Source: Pedobacter alluvionis (GTDB lineage: Bacteria; Bacteroidota; Bacteroidia; Sphingobacteriales; Sphingobacteriaceae). Taken from it: a stretch of DNA of 64,000 nucleotides. The notes beneath the pieces were generated by a model, which saw nothing but the letters and a program-made list of their open reading frames with translations, was not told where the DNA came from and did not search any database. Position 1 is the stretch's first letter, and each line of letters starts with the position of its first letter. Of this stretch, positions 45,267-53,738 are shown in pieces. Location: NCBI RefSeq assembly GCF_003664035.1, contig NZ_RCCK01000010.1, positions 1,240,001 to 1,304,000 of the forward strand. Reading direction: 5' to 3'. A program made the translations under genes and the position numbers.

Positions 45267-46715
45267 CTAAGAAGTTAAAACCCATGTATCTTTACTGCCA
45301 CCGCCCTGCGAACTGTTTACCACAAGTGAACCTTCTTTTAAGGCTACCCGGGTTAATCCACCCGGAACAATCGAAATACCATCTGGCCCATTTAAGGCGA
45401 ATGGACGAAGATCGATTCTGCGCGGAGCCAGTTTCCCATTAATAAAACACGGAGCAGAAGACAGGCTGATGGTAGGTTGGGCAATAAAGTTGCGGGGATC
45501 TTTTAATACCTCAATTTTGTATTCCTCTGTTTCCTGTTCAGTTGCCGCATGTCCCATTAACATGCCGTAACCACCACTTCCGTTGGTTTTTTTGATCACC
45601 ATGGTATTGATGTTGGCAAAAACATAATCAAGCTCATCCTGATTGCTCAACTGATAGGTGGGTACATTTTTTAAAATGGGCTCTTCGTTCAGGTAATATT
45701 TAATCATATCCGGAACGTAGGTATATACCGCTTTATCGTCGGCTACACCATTGCCCACCGCATTTACTATGGCTACATTACCCTTACGGTAAGCGCCCAT
45801 TAAGCCGGCAACACCTAAAACACTATTAGGGTTAAATACCAGTGGATCAAGATAATCATCATCTACGCGGCGATAAATTACATCAACCTGCTGCAGGCCT
45901 GTAGTGGTTTTCATAAATACCTTTTGGTTTTTAACCACCAGATCACGCCCTTCTACCAGTTCTACCCCCATCAAGCGCGCCAATGTAGTGTGTTCGTAAT
46001 AAGCAGAATTGTACATGCCCGGACTTAAAAGAACAATTGTAGGATTCGAAATCGCCCTGGGGGAGAGGGCCATTAAATTTTTATACAATATGGCAGGGTA
46101 TTCGGTTACGCTCCTTACGCCGCATTGCGGAATAAGATCAGGAAAGAGTCTTTTGGTGATTTCCCTGTTCTCGAGCATATAACTTACGCCTGAAGGTGTA
46201 CGAAGATTATCTTCGAGCACATAAAAAGTACCGTCGTGATCCCTGATCAGGTCTATTCCGGCAATATGGATATAAATATCGTGTAATACATTTACATTGT
46301 GCATCTCTCTTAAAAAATGCGGACAAGAGTAAATTACATTTATGGGTACAATTTGGTCTTTTAAAATAAATTGATTGCTATAAATGTCTTTTAAGAAAAG
46401 ATTTAATGCTTTTAGTCTTTGTTTTATTCCTTTTTCTATAAAAGACCACTCTGTTGAGGTGATAATTCTGGGGATGATATCAAAGGGAAAGATTTTTTCG
46501 ATGCCTTCGCCGCTATCATATACGGTAAAGGTTATTCCCTGACTCATAAATAACTTTTTAGCGAGTTCTTCCTTTTTGTTTAGGTTTTCGAGCGACTCTT
46601 TAGAGAAATTGCTGATGAAGTTTGCATAGTGATTTCTGTAATTATCACCATTTAGAAACATCTCATCATAAGTTTTGGGATGATTTAAGTAATTTTTTAT
46701 AAAATCTTCTATCAT
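45267..46715 (-). CDS. Circularly permuted type 2 ATP-grasp protein
   Basis: A 482-residue protein of the CP2 ATP-grasp family: DEMFLNGDNYRNHY N-terminal, LRTPSGVSYMLENRE, YRRVDDDYLDPL, GNVAIVNAVGNGVADDKAVYTY and KKTNGSGGYGMLMG for nucleotide binding. Such enzymes are predicted to form amide or peptide bonds, using ATP to activate a carboxylate. First gene of the trio with alpha-E and transglutaminase proteins (10-bp gap), and the operon's product is unknown. Confidence 0.92.
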   Translation of the reverse strand: MIEDFIKNYLNHPKTYDEMFLNGDNYRNHYANFISNFSKESLENLNKKEELAKKLFMSQGITFTVYDSGEGIEKIFPFDIIPRIITSTEWSFIEKGIKQRLKALNLFLKDIYSNQFILKDQIVPINVIYSCPHFLREMHNVNVLHDIYIHIAGIDLIRDHDGTFYVLEDNLRTPSGVSYMLENREITKRLFPDLIPQCGVRSVTEYPAILYKNLMALSPRAISNPTIVLLSPGMYNSAYYEHTTLARLMGVELVEGRDLVVKNQKVFMKTTTGLQQVDVIYRRVDDDYLDPLVFNPNSVLGVAGLMGAYRKGNVAIVNAVGNGVADDKAVYTYVPDMIKYYLNEEPILKNVPTYQLSNQDELDYVFANINTMVIKKTNGSGGYGMLMGHAATEQETEEYKIEVLKDPRNFIAQPTISLSSAPCFINGKLAPRRIDLRPFALNGPDGISIVPGGLTRVALKEGSLVVNSSQGGGSKDTWVLTS

Positions 46716-46884
46716 TTTTCTATAATATTTCCTTAAATTATAATTTTTTGAGTTAAAAACTAACTTTTATGTAGTAATATTTGTTTTTGTTATTAATTAT
46801 GTGTGTTTATTTAATTTATTTGTGTCTTAATGTGTGTGTTTTAGTTTTTTTTATTAAAAATTTTAATTTTTTTAATAAAATTAT

Positions 46885-46914
46885 TTGCTGATTTGAATAA
46901 AATTTGTACTTTTG
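46885..46914 (+). promoter_or_regulatory. Consensus promoter with no protein gene behind it
   Basis: TTG (46885-46887), a 19-bp spacer and TACTTTTG (46907-46914) match the Bacteroidota -33/-7 promoter, with a start site predicted near 46921. The first terminator hairpin comes 30 bp later, so the product would be a small RNA. Confidence 0.65.
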
Positions 46915-46948
46915 TGATGCTCGTTAATTATTATTATATATTTGGTTT

Positions 46949-46980
46949 AAAAAAAGCGCTGGTAACGGCGCTTTTTTTAT
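46949..46980 (+). terminator. Rho-independent terminator
   Basis: A short GC stem flanked by seven A and seven T (AAAAAAAGCGC...GCGCTTTTTTT) would work in both directions. Confidence 0.75.
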
Positions 46981-47033
46981 AAAACTTTCAAGACTTATTC
47001 ATAATCAACATAAACCAAACAACCTAAACCAAG

Positions 47034-47066
47034 AAGCTCCAGCAAAACTGGGGCTTTTCTTTTTTA
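47034..47066 (+). terminator. Rho-independent terminator
   Basis: Stem AAGCTCCAG / CTGGGGCTT with one G-U pair and an AAAA-type loop, followed by TTCTTTTTT. Confidence 0.75.
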
Positions 47067-47094
47067 TATCATGTCAATAACTATCGGATAAAGC

Positions 47095-48285
47095 GTGGCG
47101 GAAAGGGTAGTAGTTTCGTCATCCTTGCGCATGCGGGGATCTTGCTTAATGCTTTATACTTAGTAAAATCTTTTTAGATCAGCGGTCCATTTCTGCGCGA
47201 TTAGCGGGAAACAAGTGAATTTGCCGTGTAAGGTTTTCCCGCAGATTTAAAGGGATAAGAAACGCAGATTTAACAGATATTGAGTTAAGGATTAAGAAAT
47301 GTCGTCATCCTCGCGCATGCGGGGATCTTAATGCGATATGCTTTTCCTTTTATGACTTGTAAAATCTCTCTAGATTTGCGGCCCTTTTCTGCGCGATTAG
47401 CGGGAAACAAATGAATTAGCTGTGTAAGGTTTTTCCCTCAGATTTAAAGGAATAAGAAATGCAGATATCAACAGATATTGAGTTACGGATTAAGAGATGT
47501 CGTCATCCTCGCGCATGCGTGGATCTTAATGCTATGACTTAATAAAATCCTTTTAGATCAGCGGTCCATTTCTGCGCGATTAGCGGGAAACAAATGAATT
47601 AGCTGTGTAAGGTTTTTCCCTCAGATTTAAAGGAATAAGAAATGCAGATATCAACAGATATTGAGTTACGGATTAAGAGATGTCGTCATCCTCGCGCATG
47701 CGTGGATCTTAATGCTATGACTTAATAAAATCCTTTTAGATCTGCGGTCCTTTTCTGCGTCATCGGCGGGAAACAAATGAATTTGTGGTTTAAAGTTTTT
47801 CCGCAGATTTAAAAAGATAAGAGACGCAGATTAAGCAAGTATTGAGTTGAGGATTAAGAAATGTCGTCATCTTCATGCATGCGGGGATCTTAATGCGATA
47901 TGCTTTTCTTTTATGACTTAATAAAATCCTTTTAGATCTGCGGTCCTTTTCTGTGTTATCAGCTGGAAAAGGATGAATTAGCCGTTTAAGGTTTTCCCGC
48001 AGATTCAAAGGGATAAGAAACGCAGATTAAACAGGTATTGAGTTAAGGATAATGTCGTCATCCTGGTTCATGCGGGTATCTTAATGCGATATGCTTTTCT
48101 TTTATGACTTAATAAAATCCTTTTAGATCAGCGGTGCTTTTCTGCGCGATTAGCGGGAAACAAATGAACTTGCTGTATAAGTTTCCCGCAGATTTAAAGG
48201 GATAAGAAACGCAGATTAACAGATATTGAGCTAAGGATTAAGAAATGGCGTCATCCTCGCGCATGCGGGGATCTTAATGCTCTAG
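47095..48285. repeat. Tandem array of ~190-bp intergenic repeats, about 6.3 units
   Basis: The anchor CGTCATCC (CGTCATCT in one unit) recurs at about 47117, 47303, 47501, 47684, 47865, 48056 and 48249, giving periods of 186, 198, 183, 181, 191 and 193 bp. Each unit holds GTCGTCATCCTCGCGCATGCG, GATCTTAATG, GCGCGATTAGCGGGAAAC, and a paired TTTCCCGCAGATTTAAAG. GCGGGAAA and TTTCCCGC form a stem of about 50 nt within a unit. There is no conserved reading frame. The regular spacing is too long and the repeats too full for a CRISPR array. Confidence 0.85.
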
Positions 48286-48312
48286 TGTTGCTACTTCAAC
48301 AAATTTTTTATT

Positions 48313-48345
48313 AAAAAAAAAGCTACCCGATTTGGATAGCTTTTC
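48313..48345 (-). terminator. Ferritin gene terminator
   Basis: AAAAGCTACCC (48317-48327, preceded by an A-run) pairs with GGATAGCTTTT in the ferritin 3' region. On the minus strand the stem is followed by nine T. Confidence 0.7.
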
Positions 48346-48364
48346 AATATATGTTTTGTTGTTG

Positions 48365-48892
48365 TTATGCTTCTGAATAAGTGATTTTATTCACATGTTT
48401 ATCAATTTCCCATCTTCCTGTGCCTTCTTCGCCAATTACTTCGAATAATTCTAATGCCCTGCGTGCTTTATACTCTTCTTCGCGTTGCTCTTTCAGGAAC
48501 CAGTTCAAGAATTCCATAGTTACAAAATCCTGTTCTTTATGGCATTTTGCCGCCAGGTTTTTAAAACTTTGGGTAATCGAAATTTCTGCTTCCAAAGCAT
48601 CTTCGAAAACTTCTCTAAATCCGGCAAAATCGGTTTTGATGCCTGAAACTTCCGGAGATATTGCATTTCCGCCCATATCCAATACATATTTGAACAATTT
48701 CAATTGGTGTACTCTTTCTTCTTCAGATTGTTTTAAAAAATAATCTGCTGAAAAATCGAATCCATTTTGGTCGCACCAAGATGACATTGATAAATATAGT
48801 GATGAAGAGTGAGCTTCTTTTTTGATCTGCTGATTTAATAATGTTTCAATATCCTGTGATATTAAACATTTAATGCGCATTAAGTCTTTCAT
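48365..48892 (-). CDS. Ferritin
   Basis: A 175-residue four-helix iron storage protein of the FtnA type. Ferroxidase residues appear in KKEAHSSSLYLSM (Glu), EEERVHQLKLF (Glu, His) and LEAEISITQ (Glu). It assembles into a 24-subunit shell that oxidises and stores iron. It may start at the second Met, and has no neighbours in operon. Confidence 0.92.
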   Translation of the reverse strand: MKDLMRIKCLISQDIETLLNQQIKKEAHSSSLYLSMSSWCDQNGFDFSADYFLKQSEEERVHQLKLFKYVLDMGGNAISPEVSGIKTDFAGFREVFEDALEAEISITQSFKNLAAKCHKEQDFVTMEFLNWFLKEQREEEYKARRALELFEVIGEEGTGRWEIDKHVNKITYSEA

Positions 48893-49464
48893 AATTTTCT
48901 TTGCTTAACTAATGATACAAAGATAACAGCAAATTAACCAGATTGTGTGATTTATTTGCTATATGAAATTAGTCTAAATTGCTGATAATTAGTTATTTAT
49001 AATTAGTTTAAATAAGGCGAAAGGGATGTGAAATGTAAGAGGGAAAATGGAATAACGCGAGACGGATAGTTGTTGAGGATCAGAAGGATAAAGGGAGGTT
49101 TTTGGTTGACAGTTTTCAATTGGCAATTTTCAGTTTTCAATTGATTAAGTCCATGTGAATAACTGAGGATTAAAGAATGGCGTAGGATATTGAATCCAAC
49201 TCGCGATCGTCATCTTGAGTTGGTCTCAGGATCTTTCTGGTAACAGATACTGAAACAAGTTCAGTATGACGCGCCGAATGGAATGACCTACCAATTTCTA
49301 CGGTTAATCAATTATTCTGACCATTAAGAAGTTAAGGGAATTAAGGTTTAAGCGATGTTAGTGTGCAATTGTGGCCATAAACCATGTATTATCAAATTAC
49401 TGTCCTTTAGGCGATTTGAACAATTAACCGATTAACCAATTTGAACTTACCAATAAACTAACGA
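48893..49464. other. Gene-free interval with one palindromic repeat
   Basis: The one structure I can support is a REP-like palindrome at 49208-49271 (CGTCATCTTGAG...CTGAAACAAGTTCAGTATGACG), plus a GTTTTCAATTG-type low-complexity stretch near 49105-49142. No gene is seen. Confidence 0.6.
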
Positions 49465-49824
49465 CTAATAAACCAACCTGTACAGGCAGTCGCTGATGAT
49501 GTGGTTGAGTTTGAACATGGTGAAAGTACCATGCAACAGATCTTTTAAAGCGATAATTTCTAAAGCACTTAACAAATAGATGTGTTCGCAACCATTAAAG
49601 GTTACCAGTTCGAAATCAGCTTTCCGGGTATTTAAAAGGAGCGCTTCAATATCAATCTGTTCTACAACAGCTTTTAATTTTTGAAGAGACAGACAGTTGT
49701 AACGTGCAAACTTACCTCCAAAATCTACATAAAAGCAGTTTAATTTATCTGATTGATAAACAGAACCCTGGGTATTTGAGAATACGTTAACCAGTTCGTT
49801 AATATCGATACATGCTTTTTCCAT
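49465..49824 (-). CDS. Hypothetical protein, 119 residues
   Basis: An unrecognised cytosolic protein with mixed helix and strand, including FYVDFGGKFARYNCLSLQKL and LLSALEIIALKDLLHGTF. It has no signal peptide. It is monocistronic between two gene-free stretches. The 390 bp to the next gene (49825-50212) hold nothing I can name. Confidence 0.55.
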   Translation of the reverse strand: MEKACIDINELVNVFSNTQGSVYQSDKLNCFYVDFGGKFARYNCLSLQKLKAVVEQIDIEALLLNTRKADFELVTFNGCEHIYLLSALEIIALKDLLHGTFTMFKLNHIISDCLYRLVY

Positions 49825-50212
49825 CGGTTACAAAAATTGGCATTATTTAGATTAAATACAAATAAAAGAGAAAATAAATTTTGAAGGTGCTGAGTGCGGA
49901 ATGTTTTTCGCGTTGCCAAACCGGCGCCATAAAATATTGTACGTTTTATTTTACTATTGGTAGAAGGCCAAAAGTGGTTTACTTGTTAGAATGTAGTAGC
50001 TTATAACAATTTCCGGTTAAAAGAAATGAGCTATAATGCCCTTATATTCCTTAAATGGTAAATATCTGAAGCTGGTACATAAAGTAAAATGTCAGAAAGT
50101 ATATCGCATATTTAAACCATATAAGTTATGTAAGGAAATATAAGCAGCGTTATGCCTATCCCTAAAGTAATTTTAGTTACTTAAATTGGTCAATAACTGT
50201 GGTGATTATTCG

Positions 50213-50776
50213 CTAACAATTGATCTTAAAAACCATCTGATGGTATAATCCTCCCATAAATTGTTTTTCGTTCTGGATAACGAAATTCATTTTTTCGTAA
50301 AGCCTTAATGCATTTGGGTTATTTTGTTCCACCAATAAGCCAACGGTATGGTGGCCAAGTTGTTTAGCCCAGTCTATACCCGCTTTAATCAGCTGTTTTC
50401 CAATTCCTTTTCCCTGGGCAGAAGGAGCAACGCTGATACTGTCGAGATAAAACTCTCCGTTTTCGGTTTCAGTGTCTTGATTAAGGCCGCTTGCATGGTG
50501 GTGTTCGGCTACATAATGAAGAAATGGTTTGCGGAGTTCGTGCAGTTTTCCTCCATCATAAGCGTTCAGTGATCCCAGAACTTTCCCTTCTTCTTCAAAA
50601 ACCAGCGTATTTTCATAACTGTATTGATTGCCCCGCTGCATAAAGAAGTGTTTTAAAATTTGATTGATCACATTTTCATCTTCAACATTGGTTAGTTTCT
50701 GTGCCAGTTTGCCCATCGCCTGGATAATCAATGGCACTACTGCTGTAGCATCTGAAGGGCTTGCTGGTCTGATCAT
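50213..50776 (-). CDS. GNAT family N-acetyltransferase
   Basis: A 187-residue acetyltransferase with the acetyl-CoA binding motif SVAPSAQGKGIGKQLIKAG (Q/RxxGxG/A) and conserved ENNPNALRLYEKMNF-like LVEQNNPNALRLYEKM. The acceptor is unknown. Its ATG overlaps the stop of the MBL gene (TAATG), so both are translationally coupled. Confidence 0.92.
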   Translation of the reverse strand: MIRPASPSDATAVVPLIIQAMGKLAQKLTNVEDENVINQILKHFFMQRGNQYSYENTLVFEEEGKVLGSLNAYDGGKLHELRKPFLHYVAEHHHASGLNQDTETENGEFYLDSISVAPSAQGKGIGKQLIKAGIDWAKQLGHHTVGLLVEQNNPNALRLYEKMNFVIQNEKQFMGGLYHQMVFKINC

Positions 50777-51615
50777 TATATTTCACTTAACTTAAAGATT
50801 TCTGCCACGCGGATTCCCTTTTCGATGCGTTGCAGGGTACAACACTCGTTAATGGGATCGTGCTCTAAGTATAATATATAGTTGTTGTTAACCGCTTCTT
50901 CTAAAAAGGCTTGTTTTTCTGTCAATGTTTTTAAGGGGAACATGTCATAAGCCATAACGTAGGGCAGGGGCAAGTGACCTACTGAAGGTAAAAGATCAGC
51001 CATGTACACAATGGTTCTGCCTTTGTAATTGATTTTAGGTAACATCATGGCATCAGTATGGCCGTAAGCAAAGCTGATATTGATATCCTTTTGCCATTCG
51101 ATATTTTCTTTTTCGGCCACAAATTTAAGTTGTCCGCTTTCCTGGATCGGTAAAATGTTTTCTTTTAAAAATGAAGCTTTTTCCCTCGCATTTGGTTCTA
51201 CCGCCCATTGCCAATGCTTTTCATTGCTCCAATAATGCGCATTTTTAAACGCAGGCACCAGTTTGTCATTTTCTCTCACTATTGCCCCGCCTACATGGTC
51301 GAAGTGCAGGTGTGTAAGAAAAACATCAGTAATATCGGCTGTATTAAAGCCTAAACGCGCCAATGATTTTTCCATCGAATCATTCCCATGCAGATAATAA
51401 TGACTGAAAAACTTTTCGTCCTGTTTGTTTCCAATTCCGGTATCCACTAAAATCAATTGCTCGCCTTCTTCTATTAACAGACAACGCATGGCCCAGGTAC
51501 AAAGATTGTTCGCATCGGCAGGGTTGGTTTTTTGCCAGATGGCCTTGGGTACAACGCCAAACATTGCGCCGCCGTCTAATTTAAATAAGCCTGTGTTTAT
51601 GGTGTGGAGTTTCAT
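50776..51615 (-). CDS. MBL-fold metallo-hydrolase
   Basis: A 279-residue metallo-beta-lactamase-fold hydrolase. The metal motif THLHFDHVGG, GHTDAMMLP and LEHDPI carry the His and Asp that bind two metals. It could be a lactonase or other ester hydrolase; no signal peptide is visible. It is coupled to a GNAT gene by overlap. Confidence 0.9.
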   Translation of the reverse strand: MKLHTINTGLFKLDGGAMFGVVPKAIWQKTNPADANNLCTWAMRCLLIEEGEQLILVDTGIGNKQDEKFFSHYYLHGNDSMEKSLARLGFNTADITDVFLTHLHFDHVGGAIVRENDKLVPAFKNAHYWSNEKHWQWAVEPNAREKASFLKENILPIQESGQLKFVAEKENIEWQKDINISFAYGHTDAMMLPKINYKGRTIVYMADLLPSVGHLPLPYVMAYDMFPLKTLTEKQAFLEEAVNNNYILYLEHDPINECCTLQRIEKGIRVAEIFKLSEI

Positions 51616-51688
51616 TTTTGTAGGATCAAGTATTGAGTATCAAGAAGCTAGTATTAAGTATCAAGATTGGAATTGGCTAAAAATAAGA

Positions 51689-51716
51689 AAACCCTTTAGG
51701 ATTAGCTAAAGGGTTT
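51689..51716 (-). terminator. Terminator between the MBL and lpd genes
   Basis: AAACCCTTTAG and CTAAAGGGTTT pair exactly around a 6-nt loop. On the minus strand, TTCTTATTTT follows, so it likely ends the dihydrolipoyl dehydrogenase transcript. Confidence 0.75.
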
Positions 51717-51743
51717 CTATATATTTCGACTGTAGACTCTGGA

Positions 51744-53132
51744 CTATAAGTGTATCACTTCGCCGTAGGCATCAGCGGCAGCTTCCATAATGGCTTCGCT
51801 CATGGTAGGGTGAGGGTGAACAGATTTAATCATTTCGTGACCAGTAGTTTCCAGTTTACGGGCAACTACTATTTCGGCAATCATTTCAGTAACATTGGCA
51901 CCGATCATGTGCGCGCCTAATAATTCTCCGTATTTCGCATCGAAAATTAATTTTACGAAACCATCTTTAGCACCGGCAGCACTTGCTTTACCAGAAGCTG
52001 AGAATGGGAACTTACCAATTTTTAATTCGTAACCTGCTGCTTTAGCTGCTTTTTCAGTATAACCTACTGAAGCGATTTCCGGAGTACAGTAAGTACATCC
52101 CGGAATGTTGTTATAATCTAATGCTTCAACATGCTGACCAGCGATTTTTTCTACGCAGATAATGCCTTCAGCAGAAGCAACGTGCGCCAATGCCTGTCCG
52201 CCTACTACATCGCCAATGGCATAATAGCCTTTAACTGAAGTATTGTAAAATTCGTCGGTAACAATTTTGCCTTTTTCCGTTTTGATACCCGTTTCTTCTA
52301 AACCAATGTTTTCGATGTTGGCTACAATACCTGCTGCTGAAAGCACGATGTCGGCCTCGATAGTCTGCATGCCAGAAGCTGTTTTAACAGAAACTTTACA
52401 ACCTGCACCGCTGGTATCAACCGATTCAACACTTGCAGAAGTCATTACGTCGATACCTACTTTTTTAAGGCTGCGCAATAATTGTTTAGAAACGTCTTCA
52501 TCTTCCACCGGAACAACGTTATCCATAAATTCTACGATGGTTACTTTGGTACCCATAGTCGCGTAGAAATAAGCAAACTCTACACCAATTGCACCAGAAC
52601 CTACCACTACCATGCTTTTTGGTAATTCAGGAAGTACCATTGCCTGGCGGTAGCCGATAATTTTTTTGCCATCCTGTTTCAGGTTAGGCAATTCTCTTGA
52701 ACGGGCACCTGTAGCAATGATGATATTTTTAGCGCTTAGTTCCTGTTGAGAACCATCTGCACCTTTAACTTCTAATTTGTTTCCTGGTTTTACTTTACCA
52801 GTACCCATAATAACGTCAATTTTATTTTTCTTCATTAAAAATTGAACGCCTTTGCTCATGCCATCGGCAACACCACGGCTGCGTTTTACCACCGCAGCAA
52901 AATCTGCTGTTGCACCTGAAGTAGTAATTCCGTAATCAGCAGCATGATTAATATATTCGAAAACCTGAGCGCTTTTTAAAAGCGCTTTAGTAGGGATACA
53001 GCCCCAGTTTAAACAAATACCACCTAATGATTCACGCTCAACAATTGCAACTTTTAGTCCCAACTGAGAAGCTCTGATTGCAGCTACGTAACCACCTGGG
53101 CCGCTGCCTAAAACAATAACGTCGTAATTCAT
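51744..53132 (-). CDS. lpdA: Dihydrolipoyl dehydrogenase
   Basis: The 462-residue flavoprotein (E3) reoxidises dihydrolipoamide in pyruvate and 2-oxoglutarate dehydrogenase complexes. FAD binding GSGPGGYVAAI, the redox disulfide C40-x4-C45 in GGICLNWGCIPTKA, the NAD motif GSGAIGVEFAY and the C-terminal HPHPTMSEAIMEAA with the catalytic His and Glu are all present. No E1/E2 genes adjoin it. Length and motifs are normal. Confidence 0.96.
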   Translation of the reverse strand: MNYDVIVLGSGPGGYVAAIRASQLGLKVAIVERESLGGICLNWGCIPTKALLKSAQVFEYINHAADYGITTSGATADFAAVVKRSRGVADGMSKGVQFLMKKNKIDVIMGTGKVKPGNKLEVKGADGSQQELSAKNIIIATGARSRELPNLKQDGKKIIGYRQAMVLPELPKSMVVVGSGAIGVEFAYFYATMGTKVTIVEFMDNVVPVEDEDVSKQLLRSLKKVGIDVMTSASVESVDTSGAGCKVSVKTASGMQTIEADIVLSAAGIVANIENIGLEETGIKTEKGKIVTDEFYNTSVKGYYAIGDVVGGQALAHVASAEGIICVEKIAGQHVEALDYNNIPGCTYCTPEIASVGYTEKAAKAAGYELKIGKFPFSASGKASAAGAKDGFVKLIFDAKYGELLGAHMIGANVTEMIAEIVVARKLETTGHEMIKSVHPHPTMSEAIMEAAADAYGEVIHL

Positions 53133-53672
53133 CTGTTTTTTAATCTATTTTAAAGAGATTTGTTTTTAATTGTTTTATACCTGTAATCTGCTTCATTATC
53201 CCTTACTATGGGTTGCCTACAACCTGATTACAAAAGTTAAAAGATTTTCATCCCGCAACAATCGCTCAAAACTAAAAAAAAAATGTCAATTGAATAGGGC
53301 AATGTTGAGATAGCTTTTAAAAATTACAATGGATGAATATTGCTTTGAATATTTTATGCTAAAACAGTAGCTATAATTAAGTTGATTTACAGAATAATAT
53401 ATTGGTTAGGTAACAAAAAGTTAAATAACCGGGATGTTATGGTTAAAAAAAGGCGTTAATATATATTATTCGAATAATACCAATATTAACATAAGTTTTA
53501 TGCTTAAATTATAATCAACTGATTGTTTCTTTATTAAAAATTTAGCTTTATTGTCAAAGTGTTGATAAACTGAAAGTTATAATCTGCGCAATATGTGTTA
53601 AATGTTGAAAAGTTTTGCCTGACTTAATAATTATTTAACATTGAATGTTAAAATGTGTTAAATTTTATTGGG
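53133..53672. other. A/T-rich upstream region of the TonB-dependent receptor
   Basis: I find no gene in this interval. It is A/T-rich, with several direct TTAAAATGTGTTAA-like repeats near 53595-53665 close to the receptor promoter; these could be a regulator site but I cannot name one. Confidence 0.4.
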
Positions 53673-53680
53673 TACATTTG
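53673..53680 (+). promoter_or_regulatory. -7 box of the TonB-dependent receptor gene
   Basis: TACATTTG matches TAnnTTTG and would start a transcript with a leader of about 50 nt, A-rich near the ATG at 53739. No good TTG -33 box is seen at 19 bp, so it may need an activator. Confidence 0.45.
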
Positions 53681-53738
53681 CAGCATAATATCATTAATTA
53701 GATTACTCAACAACAAAAAACATTTAAAAAAACAAAGT

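Larger units (their letters stand above)
46921..47066 (+). ncRNA. Candidate small RNA with two terminator hairpins
   Basis: From the predicted start, a T-tailed hairpin (AGCGC / GCGCT, 46955-46972) is followed by a CA-rich linker (AATCAACATAAACC, then AAACAACCTAAACC) and a second hairpin (AGCTCCAG 47035-47042 / CTGGGGCT 47048-47055, then TTTTCTTTTTT). No reading frame with a start and sensible length is seen. The linker closely resembles that at 18532-18552. Read-through of the first hairpin would make a 145-nt RNA. Confidence 0.45.

Noticed and set aside
47790..48008. 72-codon minus-strand frame
   Set aside because: It lies inside the tandem repeat array, and is not kept in the other repeat units.
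47095..48285. Regular repeats that might be a CRISPR array
   Set aside because: The period is about 190 bp, whole units are repeated rather than short repeats with unique spacers, and no cas genes are present.
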